From Liolophura sinensis (lineage: Eukaryota; Mollusca; Polyplacophora; Chitonida; Chitonidae): a DNA stretch of 64,000 nt. The DNA is taken from NCBI RefSeq assembly GCF_032854445.1, contig NC_088297.1, positions 8,173,375 to 8,237,374 on the forward strand, read 5' to 3'. Below, piece after piece: positions 11,901 through 20,499 of the stretch. Every line of letters begins with the position of its first letter. Within the stretch, counting starts at the first letter, position 1. The notes beneath the pieces were generated by a model. The model had not been told where the DNA came from, searched no databases, and worked only from the letters and a program-made list of their open reading frames with translations. A program made the position numbers and the translations under genes.

Positions 11901-14900
11901 CCATAAAAAGCATGTTAGATAACATAAGGTATGCCTATCCTTTAGGGCCACAGCTAAACGATATGACATATATATGTAACATTGCTTTCTTCATCAGAAT
12001 TTTTATCATTTGCTTACAGAACATTTTTTGGAAAATAGTTATTAAACTATAGATAATAGTTTTATAATAATGTGTTCAAAATAATGTGATCAAAAAATCT
12101 GATCAAAATAATATGAAAAGCGTTTGGGAAATAACTGATTTTTGAGGAAACTGTTGTTATGGAAAAAATGTTAACAAAAAAATAATGTGAAGTCTTTCTG
12201 GAGGCAGTTGTCTGTATAATTTTTCTCTTAAGGCACCCATTATTTTTGACTTAATATACATTTTAATGATTAATTATTCAGTTATTTGCGAGGCCCAAGT
12301 ACCACGACGAGGAATGTTTGCTTTCTATATGTGGTAAATTTTCTTCAATTTTAAGACACAAAGGGGAAAAATTAACATATATTGGGATCGAGCTCTGAGA
12401 ACTCGTTGTTTACATCTGAGGTGGGATAACTTTTGTGTATTGCAATCTCGAGGCTTATATGGGATCAGTATTGTCTTATTATTGCCTGTAAATAATTTAC
12501 TTTGTCAAAAATCAAATATCGAAAAACGTTCATTTAATATTAAGTTAAGTTGCATTCAGCCTTTCAGTTTATTATACATATGGGTTATCTGTGTTAGTTA
12601 ATAAATCTGTTAAAGAATATATTAGGTGCTTTATTATTAATACTTAGCATGGAGCCTAGGATGTGTTCAACAAAGTTTCTCAGCTTTCTTTCAGTTTTAC
12701 TAAGGCCCAGTGATCAGTTCAGAAATTAAGTAGCCTGCTGCTGTGAAGTGAACGGTGGTAGCTGTCAAAGCAAATTTGTTGACAGGGAGTTGGGGTATGA
12801 CTCCCAATTGAGCCCCCTAAGATTGTCCCTTGGTTCCAGTGTGTTTATTGATGACGTCATTTACGGATATTGGCGAGCATTGACGGAAAATATACATAGA
12901 ATAGAGGGCTTATTAAGAAATGTGATATATGCATCTAATCGCTAATCGTCTATTCCTGCATGGTAGGCCTATAGGTATCGTTTGCATCTATAAGCATATT
13001 CCTTCACATGACATACTTAAGTATTTCATTTCATTATATTCGTAGCCTGGAGTCCATCTCACGCTGGCCTCCTCTCCGGTCTCACGTGAGAAGGTCATCC
13101 AGCAAGCAGTGGGTGGTCGTTGGTTTCCCCCAGGTTGTGCTCGGTTTCCTTCCATTATAAGACTGGGGCCGTCGAATACGTTAAGTATTCTTGAATATGG
13201 CGTGGAAACACGTATGGAATTTAACAATTTATTTGTAGCCCAACATATGTTTATTGTTGTAAAATGCAGATGTCTCGTAAGTCTGCACGTAGCATTTTGC
13301 ATCACTTGAGTAAACTTAAGGCCCCATACATACTGTTTGCAGTGCGGAAGCATTATAGCGTGTGAATTGGAGCGTGACACTTAAGGCGAGGTGGATGTAT
13401 GAAAGGCAGATGCGGTGACTCGTTTTATAACAACGTTGGATTTTGATATCACCGATACTCTAAGGCATTTAGTCACAGAATGGCTGAAATTTAATGCTCT
13501 CACAAGAACACAAATATTCTTGGTTTCATTGGCTCTTGCGGAAAAAAATGATAGAACTTCTTTTAAATCACACTCTCTTAAGTGCCAAAAATAAATGTTA
13601 AAATGATACAGCATGCTATACGCTGTAAAATGTGAGTGGCAAAAAATGTAGAATGTCACTCTTCATAATGTTTGTTTGGAAGTTGTAAAAAAAGATTATT
13701 TAACATTTTAACACAATTATAAATACACCCATCCTCCAACACTGACAAGATGTTGGTCTTAACATTATTAAACTTATATATAACATTTCAGTTTAAGAGA
13801 GCATGACCTGACAAAATCACGACAAGTCTAACATGATTTTGCTAAACCCCGAGATTAGCTACATGTTCTTGCTCTAATTTTACGAAACCAAATTTTAACT
13901 ATAAGACCTTCAGAATAACTTCTCACCTTTCATTGATTTATAAGAGTAAAATTGCATTCAGGCATTATGTACTACTTTGTCCTCTATATTGTACATATTG
14001 CACGATGTTAACAAAATACTTACGTAATTTTGCAGCTTGTCCTTCATGAAAGTTGCGTAAAGCTCTGCGGTTTTGCCCCAGACATACATCCGGTCTTCGA
14101 AAGTCTGCCCGTGCAGGAGATGGTCGATGATTAGCTGAAATCAAACGTATACGTGTGACTGACAATAAAAGGAATAGCCGAATAAAAAAAGACATGCTCT
14201 GTACGATTTGCATGTTTTAATTAAGGTAGGAAGAAGATTCACACTTTTCGGCTTGTTGAAATCGGTCGGTAATAAATACGTGCGATATGTGTGGGTGAGT
14301 CTGCGTAAGCAGACGGAAACTCAACGGAGCTTGGAAGAAACCACCGACATTATAGTCAAGGAAGGAGTGAAAGAAGCTATAAGTTCAGTTGTGAACTTAC
14401 GAATCATTGGATCAGTTAATAAAACAATGAATTAATGAATCAACTTTTGGATCAATCGATGAACTCATCGATAAGTCCATCAATGAATCAACAGATCAAA
14501 CAATCAGTTCATGAATCAAACAATCAATCAATTAATTCAGTTGGTTTTATTCTTGAAGTTAGATTTTAACTTCAACGCTTAATGAAAGTCTATGACAACT
14601 GTAAGAATTAAAATAAAAAAAATCATGGGATCAGTCTTAATTATAGCATAATGTATTTGAAGTTAAGACTATAGTCTGGTATAAGCTTAAGAAAACTTTG
14701 TGACCCTAGGGCCATTTATGACGCATATCCAAGTTACAGGGTATACATAACAGGCTTATATCAACTGATGTCCAAGTGGGGAATGTAAGAAGAAATAATG
14801 CATGGAGAGTAAAACCAGAGTAGCGACGGCAGCGTGACACTCATACAAGATCCGATGTCTTCTCAGTTTAGCTCAGTTAGGGTTTTAGTCTAACTGTTCA

Positions 14901-16973
14901 TGTAAACGCCTAATAGTGGCAAATTGCATGCCATCTAGCAACACGGCTTACGTTAATTAGGTAAAACGAAAAAGAAACACATTGTAGTGATTCTAATATG
15001 AATATGTTGGGCATCATATACTCTAGTCTAGAATTCAAAATACTGTGTTATTATTAAAAAAAAAACATGAGATCAATTCAAAAAGATTAGACCAGGGAGA
15101 CTGCCCAACAGCAGAATCCTGGTTTGTGAAGGAATACAATATAAACGCCTATAGCATGGATATTAAAACTTTTGAAAAAGGTTTATGGGGATTTAAACTC
15201 TGGGTGTAAAGTAGAAAGCCTGTATCGCGTATATCTAAAGCTGAACTAAAAAAAATCATGGTACATACAGCTATGTCGACCCCTGATAGCTCTGGTATAG
15301 TGTGACGTCACAATAACGCTCCATGGAATGCAGCGTCACAAAGAAAAATTACGTCAGCATGCGCAGTAATTCAGCTGCGCAAGGGGTTAAATTTCACATA
15401 CCTCTTGTGGGCATGGCTTGCATCTCTGAAAAATGTATGTCAACATTTTAACTCGCCTTATCTGCCAATGACAATCGAGAATCACGGATGATGTAGGAAA
15501 AACAGACTTTATATGTCTGAGACGTCAAATATCATTCTCGTTTTATGCATGCGCATTATCGATGCATGTAGGCCTGTAAAATTAAATCTTCTGTTTTCGT
15601 TTCCTTTGTAAACGATGTTTCGAAGTTTTTTTTAGGTGAACTAGAATTATATTGTAAACTTCATCTATTTATTGGCTATTGAATGATTTGTACGTCAAAA
15701 ATATATAAAAAAAAAATTGAAGCAAGGCCTGACTTCCTTATCACAACAAGTGTTAAACAAAAAACATGCCACTGTCGCCTCGTACAAGAATACCTCCAAC
15801 ATCCGCTTTGTGTACACACCGTTTTTTTCCAGTAAGTAAACATGATCATACATGCATTGTAAGTTAAATTCATTGAAAAATAGAGAAAAACACAATGAAC
15901 GATAAGGGCGCAATAGATTTGTATACGATTTGTCTAGTAAGTGAAAAACAAATTCACGACTTCTGGAAATTCTACTTGATTGTTAGTGATAATTTCGCAA
16001 TACTGATTTAAACTTTACTAAATTTTCTTTTGCTATGGCGACGACTCTTGAATCTGGTGGATAGGTTCTACTGTTTGAAAAACACAGCAATTCGAGCCAT
16101 CTGAAAGAAATTATTTCCCGCCACTTCCTGAAAGATGAAGGATGTCAACTGGGTGTACAAATCTCGAGAATAGACGTTAGATAGATGACAAATAATTGTG
16201 GTAAACTTGTCTGCTTACCGCTAGTCCACAGTCCATTACTTGCCAATGTGGGACCCGTAACCCTACAGTTCTTTCCTGTATATATATCCCAATAACTGTC
16301 GTGTTGCAGCAGAAAGAGTGAGTGTGTGCTAGGGTTTTAAGAGTGAGCGAGTGCTTGAGGTTTAACGTCGTGCTCAACAATTTTTCAGTCGTATGAAGAT
16401 GAAGAATTCCGTAGGGTGTATAGAATACATCTCTTTTTATCTAGTGCTGCTTCACCGAGACGCCTTACCGAAGGCAAGTAAGCAGCCCCGCCAGAGCCAT
16501 TATACCCATAAGGGGCAACGAGTCGTTGCTACGCCTTTGTCAGGATTTTTGTCACTGTACCTGCCGAACGACATTGGCTTACTCAGTACATTCTAGTTTG
16601 CTACACCCTTAAAACCGACTCTAGTCGTTAAGGTGAAAAAGTCCTGATACGTCATTAATCACCAAGTAAAAGTAAAATAAATTCCATTAACAAATAAAAT
16701 ATAAGTAAACTTACCACGTCTGCAGTGACGAGCTTGAGGTTGACTTTGTTCAGTCTTTTGCCCCGGAGCAATAAGTGAAGCCCTTCAGCGATGGAGCTGA
16801 AATTGTGACCAGTAGCCAACAGAGATCTGATTCCAACGTTCCGATAGCGATGCGCGATCGTTGTTCCCTGACGATCGTGGACCGTCGTCCCTCTGGGAAC
16901 GGGAACAGGCTGTGTGTAATGAACGGCTGTGAGCAGACATGTCAGTGAGCAAAAGGTCCAATAGAGAATTCAT
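774..16973 (-). CDS. Gene A: secreted astacin metalloprotease with EGF module (multi-exon)
   Basis: Predicted secreted zinc endopeptidase of the astacin family (M12A). CDS exons in transcript order: 16715..16973, 15402..15425 (tentative microexon), 14024..14134, 11577..11802, 10910..11023, 10774..10813, 10174..10243, 9370..9573, 1388..1514, 774..943. All junctions keep phase, giving about 447 residues. Seen: hydrophobic N-terminus, propeptide KFEGD (the FxGD aspartate switch that ligates zinc in the zymogen), RVKR before the mature enzyme, zinc motif HEIGHAIGFYHEHNRPDR, Met-turn SLMHY and a C-terminal EGF-like module with stop. By family knowledge the three His bind zinc, Glu is the catalytic base and the Met-turn Tyr is the fifth ligand. 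Oddities: a one-base frame break in exon 1, a 96-bp in-frame intron and a 7.9-kb intron holding another gene. The paralogue at 46751..57931 confirms almost every exon. The exact substrate is unknown. Confidence 0.88.
1388..1514 (-). CDS. Gene A exon 9: C-terminal lobe of astacin domain
   Basis: 127 bp, the same length as gene B exon 7. Encodes MQTVMGQRQKLSFFDVKLAN, matching [20 protein letters not shown]. Acceptor TTTACAG, donor GTAAGA. It lies 7.9 kb downstream of exon 8. Confidence 0.93.
1900..2470. repeat. Degenerate minisatellite, ~24-30 bp unit
   Basis: About 20 imperfect copies of GCCTCATTACAAACTTTCTA plus CTCGTATT. Unit length varies by small indels, so frames do not stay open for long. 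Confidence 0.75.
2697..2800 (+). repeat. SINE family 1 head fragment
   Basis: GACCCAGGAGCCTCTTACC and GTGAGTTCAAGTCCAGCTCA match the family 1 head; the body is lost. Confidence 0.6.
3738..4544 (+). CDS. Intronless ankyrin-repeat SOCS-box (ASB-like) protein
   Basis: One 268-residue open frame nested antisense in the large intron of gene A. Residues about 44-105 and 126-170 show ankyrin-like helices; the clearest repeat is GKTALHTAVELGHRGCTKIL then LLKYGANHEVLDSDGQT. Residues about 223-262 form a SOCS box: a BC-box pattern LMHLCRCSV (L-x3-C-x3-V), then ELPIP in the position of the Cul5-box LPxP. By family knowledge such proteins are substrate receptors of Elongin-B/C-Cullin-5 ubiquitin ligases; the substrate is unknown. 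The ATG at 3738 is chosen because its context (ATAGGATGG) is good and the upstream extension of the frame lacks another ATG. GACGTCA at 3465 may be a promoter element. The absence of introns and the A-rich run at 4662..4692 suggest retroposition. Confidence 0.82.
   Translation: MATFNFLNAVRDPATEVKTIEKLRYFLNVDEEVCDWKGSDSPDVLYPLSEALRFAIMYGNSKYCRYILSNFPEEALGVKTCCPLLLLAVRLNNEPIVEMLCSHGRSVRMSCGRYYIDSRGCDMMESGKTALHTAVELGHRGCTKILLKYGANHEVLDSDGQTVLERACNRFRNKPSFALLMCIVDLIECEQQLQPKVIGLLKGLYDHWSYPACFTKVPLTFEVSRLMHLCRCSVRLVLQRSLPDAIEELPIPNIAKQYLDVRYTVGDR
4547..4617. promoter_or_regulatory. Cluster of three CACGTG E-boxes
   Basis: GTCACGTGAC at 4547..4556, CACGTG at 4604 and CACGTG at 4612, just after the stop of the ASB-like gene. 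The first matches the palindromic M-box/CLEAR type bound by MITF/TFE and related bHLH-Zip factors. Binding here is inference. Confidence 0.35.
4667..4672 (+). terminator. ATTAAA poly(A) signal of the ASB-like gene
   Basis: ATTAAA about 125 bases after the stop codon, leading directly into an A10 run. It could be a genomic signal or the remnant tail of a retrocopy. Confidence 0.4.
4693..5680. other. Intronic DNA without recognised feature
   Basis: AT-rich and unique by eye. Small open frames only, none with a conserved motif. Confidence 0.5.
5815..5930. repeat. (TG)n microsatellite
   Basis: About 105 bp of TG with scattered TA, GC and CC interruptions. Confidence 0.9.
6607..7240. repeat. 91-bp tandem array, 7 copies
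   Basis: GCAATNGCAATAACTGATTC recurs at 6611, 6702, 6793, 6884, 6975, 7066 and 7157, an exact 91-bp period with very few substitutions, indicating recent amplification. Confidence 0.92.
7286..7552. mobile_element. MITE-like palindromic element with TA target duplication
   Basis: 267 bp with long imperfect terminal inverted repeats: left CACTGAGAGAAGTTTGGGTC, right end GACCCAAACTTTTCTCTCAGTG read inward on the other strand. It is flanked by TA on both sides, as expected for a non-autonomous Tc1/mariner-type insertion. Internal arms (CTGAGTAATTCAATG and CATTGAATTACTCAG) extend the hairpin. No coding capacity. Confidence 0.75.
7645..7840 (+). repeat. SINE family 1 copy
   Basis: CCAGCTCATGCTGGCTTCCT through ACACCAATCAAATAAATAG, with a C10 run in the hairpin region. 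Confidence 0.72.
7938..8088 (-). repeat. SINE family 1 copy, 3' part
   Basis: TTATTTATTTATTTATTGGA at left, then TACGACGGCGGCCAACATTA and GAAACCGGGCAGAGCCCGGG. It points back at the copy at 7645, forming a close inverted pair. Confidence 0.72.
8862..8990. repeat. Short tandem repeat, ~39-bp unit
   Basis: GGCGTAAAATTATAGTTATG begins units at 8862, 8903, 8942 and (partial) 8981. Confidence 0.8.
9370..9573 (-). CDS. Gene A exon 8: zinc site and Met-turn
   Basis: 68 codons, phase 0/0. Contains HEIGHAIGFYHEHNRPDR with the three zinc His, the catalytic Glu and the family-specific extension, and the Met-turn YSSLMHY. All catalytic residues are present, so the enzyme should be active if expressed. 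Confidence 0.95.
9835..10130 (+). repeat. SINE family 3 copy
   Basis: tRNA-like head (GGTGGAGCGTCC, CCAGGATCAAACCC), body with GTGTCAGTATAATGTGACTG and GCCACAAGAAGACA, tail TCACATGGTCGAAAAATTG. Related copies are at 32655, 34265, 60050 and 61165. Confidence 0.7.
10174..10243 (-). CDS. Gene A exon 7: catalytic domain (GCYSFTG)
   Basis: Reads CYSFTGKTGHNGQDISIGEEC, the conserved astacin segment between the two lobes. It is 70 bp against 67 bp in gene B exon 5, one codon longer and in the same phases. Confidence 0.9.
10385..10505 (+). repeat. SINE family 1 copy, 3' part
   Basis: GCAACCTGCGGATGGTCGTG to AATCAAATAAATAAATAAAT; the hairpin has been deleted. Confidence 0.68.
10774..10813 (-). CDS. 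Gene A exon 6: short 40-bp catalytic exon
   Basis: Encodes PNIPHLRFIRDSG, equivalent to [13 protein letters not shown] of gene B. Acceptor CAACAG, donor GTAGGT, phase 1 in and phase 2 out, joining correctly to the next exon to make SGCYS. Confidence 0.8.
10910..11023 (-). CDS. Gene A exon 5: catalytic domain, N-lobe
   Basis: Encodes DEVDRIKSAIRHWEEMTCVRF, i.e. the helix and the WEExTCxRF strand typical of astacins. Its donor GTAAGC at 10909 opens the 96-bp intron described separately. In gene B the equivalent region continues into the next segment without an intron. Confidence 0.85.
11577..11802 (-). CDS. Gene A exon 4: propeptide FxGD switch and mature N-terminus
   Basis: Encodes 75 codons plus one base. 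It carries VLDKFEGDIIL, the astacin cysteine-free inhibitory switch, whose Asp occupies the zinc in the zymogen. RVKRK follows as a likely proprotein-convertase site, then the start of the catalytic domain (SGEIPW). Phase 0 in and phase 1 out, as in gene B exon 3. Confidence 0.9.
11803..14023. other. Gene A intron 3
   Basis: AT-rich; holds only the diverged SINE at 13040. No additional exon seen. Confidence 0.6.
13040..13215 (+). repeat. SINE family 1 copy, old and diverged
   Basis: CTGGCCTCCTCTCCGG and GTTTCCCCCAGG are recognisable; many substitutions in the tail. Confidence 0.55.
14024..14134 (-). CDS. Gene A exon 3: propeptide
   Basis: Encodes 37 codons including DRMYVWGKTAELYATF, matching [16 protein letters not shown] in gene B exon 2. 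Acceptor TTTCAG and donor GTAAGT are both clean, phase 0/0. Confidence 0.85.
14405..14540. repeat. Simple AATCAATG-type repeat
   Basis: Imperfect runs of ATGAATCAA and CAATCAATC in a gene A intron. Confidence 0.6.
15402..15425 (-). CDS. Gene A exon 2: possible 24-nt microexon (RCKPCPQE)
   Basis: A segment of eight codons between a good acceptor (ATTTTTCAG) and a good donor (GTATGT), phase 0 at both ends, so it can be included or skipped without changing frame. It contains a CxxC pair. Gene B has no counterpart between the matching exons, so it is either an A-specific microexon or a chance splice pair. Confidence 0.35.
16318..16560 (-). repeat. SINE family 2, head-less copy
   Basis: Shares CTTACCGAAGGCAAGTAAG and the tail TTTAACGTCGTGCTCAACAA (plus-strand reading) with the copies at 120 and 42575, but lacks the tRNA-like head. 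It lies in the first intron of gene A. Confidence 0.7.
16715..16973 (-). CDS. Gene A exon 1: signal peptide and start of propeptide (frame broken)
   Basis: Starts at ATG 16973..16971 and ends at donor GTAAGT (16714). The 3' half reads AEGLHLLLRGKRLNK, which aligns with the end of gene B exon 1. Upstream in that frame is a hydrophobic, signal-like stretch (FCSLTCLLTA), but a stop occurs before any ATG. The nearest ATG (MNSLLDL) is in the neighbouring frame. The length of 259 bp is one base more than 86 codons, and gene B exon 1 has 85 codons. A one-base difference in the T run at 16951..16954 would reconcile the frames. Alternative: translation enters through an acceptor at 16927 (CACAG) from an unseen upstream exon. 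Confidence 0.7.
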
Positions 16974-17118
16974 CGTCCAAATTGCAAAGAACAAAAAAAA
17001 AAGAAGAAGAAATGTCTTCTCAGGCAGTCTAGCTGGATAGTTCAGCGCTTGCACAGTTGACAGTATAGCGTTCAAGAAACTTGAGAATCCGTTTTAGCGA
17101 TTGTCCATCAGGGGAGAG

Positions 17119-17125
17119 CTTTATA
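17119..17125 (-). promoter_or_regulatory. TATA box of gene A
   Basis: TATAAAG on the minus strand, about 150 bases before the candidate ATG. Transcription would start near 17090, giving an untranslated leader of about 115 bases that ends in a pyrimidine-rich run. It argues that exon 1 is the true first exon. Confidence 0.55.
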
Positions 17126-17707
17126 TGAGAGGTTTACGCCTTCGGGCGGGAAGAACACACCACTGTACTGTTTCGTCGTAAAGTCATCGTAAGAAAGCTG
17201 TTGGTTAAAGCTTCTAGAGATTACCTGCTCCTACGTGCGGAAGAGGAAACGCTCTGTAAGGTGTAAGACATACGTGGACACAGCCAATATGGGCGGAGCG
17301 CTACTTTGATTGACAGTAAGTAAATAATGAAACATTGTTTAAGCCCAGACCGCAGTTCATGCCAGCGCCCATTCGCTATTTCCCGATAGTCTTGCAGGAA
17401 AAAACTCCTTACCTCTGATCACCCTGGTTACGAAATATCAACGTAGGATGAGTAATTGACATGATGGGGCTAACTGGGTATGGACTATTCTGGATTTCTG
17501 CTTTTCTATGGTTATATGAGAAAATCCATACCAAAATGATAGAACATGGGAAGAGGGTGCACGAATATTTGAAGATAATATACCGTCTGCGTGGCGCATC
17601 ACTTGACTTCACTTTCATCAAGATGAATAAGTTACACAGGTTATAAATTCCACATATCGGTACTAAGAGAGTTAACGTTAGAGACAACTTATAACTAAGA
17701 TAATGAA

Positions 17708-17861
17708 CTGAAATGTAATGTGTTCATCTGTGAGACAAATGTGAGAAAGTGCGTCAGAAATTTGCCAATGTTCGGTGGTTCGCCTTGAGTACGCTGGTTT
17801 AAACAACCCATACAAAAGACGACCATAGGGGTGAAAAATTCCAGAGTACTGCATTAATCCC
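17708..17861 (-). repeat. Left arm of a ~150-bp inverted repeat pair
   Basis: Nearly identical, in reverse complement, to 18978..19130: both carry CACCCCTATGGTCGTCTTTT and AAACCAGCGTACTCAAGGCG. The arms enclose 1.1 kb of AT-rich DNA without a recognisable gene. Confidence 0.7.
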
Positions 17862-18977
17862 ATACAAAACACGACCATGGGAGTGAAACTTCCGTTTTCT
17901 GCTTAAGTACGTCTATCATTAACCAGCACGTAAGGACATCTACCTGTACACACAGACCACAAGACTACAGGGATTTTAAAAAACGCCTGTAAAATATTTC
18001 TGTGTAATTGTTTCAAGAGAGGCAATTTTGGAGAAAAAATTGCCACAGTATTCATGCAATACATTACAAATCATTCTCATTTTCAGGGTTTTATTCGTTT
18101 ATTTGAAGACGATCCCTAATAATTCTTTACAATCGTCCGTTATCAGTTTTTTGTAGATTTTACTCGCTTGCGGCTGTTTGTTGTTGACCTTGATCATGAA
18201 CTTCCTGTTTTCTGGCAGGGTTTGTAACGCTTCAGTGATCAGGTGCAGAAAACTAAACACATGGAAGTATGTCAGACAGATTTACGTTTATATATACGTC
18301 CACGCAGCGCCTCATTTGTTTTAGCAGGGTTGATCCGTCTGATGTGTGTCAAAAAAATTGTTAGATAAAAATAGTTTCGCTTCGGTTTAAATATTGCAGA
18401 GAGGTAATTTAACACAAATCAATCAACTTTTTAATGACTGAGCAAAGCAAGTAAGGCTGAAAATGAGAAAACACGTTAGACTCATGAAACCAGTGGAGAA
18501 ATTAAGCGCGTAACACTTAAATGAGATCAGAATGCTGGCATACAATCGACAAATCGGTAAAAAACGTAATATCTACAATCATTGTTTCAGTGATTCCTTT
18601 CAAAACTCAAGACAAATCTTAAGCAAGTCCGAAATTCTAATTCAGAAAATAAAAGAACAGTTAATTGTTTCGTGATTCAAGGATATATATGTAAAGAGTT
18701 GATCCCAAATATCCACCATACATGTGTTCAAATTTTTGTTTAAATGTTCTTTGCTCCTAGAAGGAAAACCGAATCATATTTCCAAATAACTATTCTCCAC
18801 CTTTTTTTATATAAAGTTTGTATCATTTTTATGGTTTCCTTTCCATTTTAAATAATGATTTATTTCCAAAATTTTCAAATAAAAATACCCAAAACTGTTT
18901 TTGTTAATTATTTATTTACTTATCTATTTATTATTTTTTATTCATTTACAGGTATTTATTCATTTAACTGTTTCATT

Positions 18978-19130
18978 GTTGATTAATGCAGTACTCTGGA
19001 ATTTTTCACCCCTATGGTCGTCTTTTGTATGGGTTGTTTAAACCAGCGTACTCAAGGCGAACCACCGACCAATGGCAAATTTCGGACGCACTTTCTCACA
19101 TTTGTCTCACAAATGTACACATTACATTTG
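18978..19130 (+). repeat. Right arm of the ~150-bp inverted repeat pair
   Basis: Reverse-complement partner of 17708..17861, with a few substitutions. Confidence 0.7.
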
Positions 19131-19964
19131 TGATAGACAAGTGGTCTTCAACAAATATTACACTGGGTAAACGACCACATAACCGTCGTCCCCGTATTAC
19201 ATGTGAACCATTCGGCCACGATCGGCTTGGATATGAGTTATCTCTAGGAGAACGATTATTTTCACCACAGCCCAGTTGTTAAAAGGGAAACATGCGAATA
19301 TAAGCTTCAAGTCCGACATTCATATACAATTCGTATTCCGTAAAAGGCGTTCCAAGTCGACAATCGCAAGATCCATTTCTAAAACAACGTTTAACACTAA
19401 CTCCCAAAGACAAAGCTGTGTAAGAAATTATACAAATAAGAAATAAAGCCGGTAACACACAAGAGAGAAGCGGTCATCAGTTTTCAGTGATGCTTGGCAG
19501 ACAATGAATATTCCAGGCATGAATTCCATTTCAAAGTTCAAATTCGTAGTCCGTGAATGAGTTCCATGTCAAATAACAATTAAACAAGTATCTCAGTCGC
19601 GCTTTAATTGCAACTGTTCATAAAGGCATCATGCTGATGCAAATGAGCATGGCTACCTTTACGGCCCCTAGGCCCAGGTTAAGCGGTATTAGATACAGTT
19701 TGAAAATGACGAGCGTTGCAGACCCTAACCGATCAGATTGTGATTCAAAAGTAACGGACGATTAAGTCTTTCCCGTTAATATGTAAATATCTCATGCTAC
19801 AAGAGGTGCCATCTATGATGTTACACATCACATACAAGATAGACGGTTACACTGGGCAACCAGCGCCATCTATGTTGTTAAATACCGTGTACATGATAGA
19901 TATGTACATAGGGATAACAGCCCCGTCTATGTGGTTGATCACAATGTAGATCGCCAGAGACTCT

Positions 19965-20210
19965 GTGAACCATTCGGCCACGATCGGGTTGGGTATAAGT
20001 TATACCTAGGAGAACGATTATTGTCACCACGGCCCAGTTGTTGATAGGCAAACATGTGAACCATTCGGCCACGATCGGTTTGGGTATAAGTTATCAATAG
20101 GAGAACGATTATTGTCACCACGGCCCAGTTGTTAAAAGTTAAACATGTGAACCATTCGGCCACGATCGGTTTGGGTATAAGTTATCCCTAGGAGAACGAT
20201 TATTTAAATT
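19965..20210. repeat. 91-bp tandem repeat, ~2.7 copies, plus a solo unit at 19203
   Basis: GTGAACCATTCGGCCACGAT starts at 19965, 20056 and 20147. A single diverged unit stands alone at 19203..19293. On the minus strand the unit contains GTGGCCGAATGGTT, reminiscent of a class-II tRNA A box, but no B box follows. Confidence 0.8.
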
Positions 20211-20499
20211 ATTCATTGCTACCTTTTTTCAAACATTGAAATGTTTGAGTAATACTACTTGTATTTATTTATTTATTTACTTATTTACTTTTTTTTAGTT
20301 CATTCGATATATTAGATTGTTGCTTAAAGTTTAAAAATTCATTTCGTCATTTTTTCCGCTCTGTAATACTGTAGCCTTGATAGTAATGTATTGTGAAAGT
20401 GACAACACCGCGTGCTGAGATAAACCAGTGGAATCCGTAATACCATTGGATCATTACAAGTCCTTCATTTTGTTACATTTTATTGATGGACCCTGTGGT

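Larger units (their letters stand above)
17126..20499. other. Intergenic region upstream of gene A
   Basis: Holds the inverted repeat pair (17708, 18978) and the 91-bp repeat (19203, 19965). No coding exon recognised. Confidence 0.55.

Noticed and set aside
19965-20200. Tandem tRNA-Ser/Leu-like genes in the 91-bp repeat
   Set aside because: Only an A-box-like word is present; no B box, anticodon arm or closing stem.
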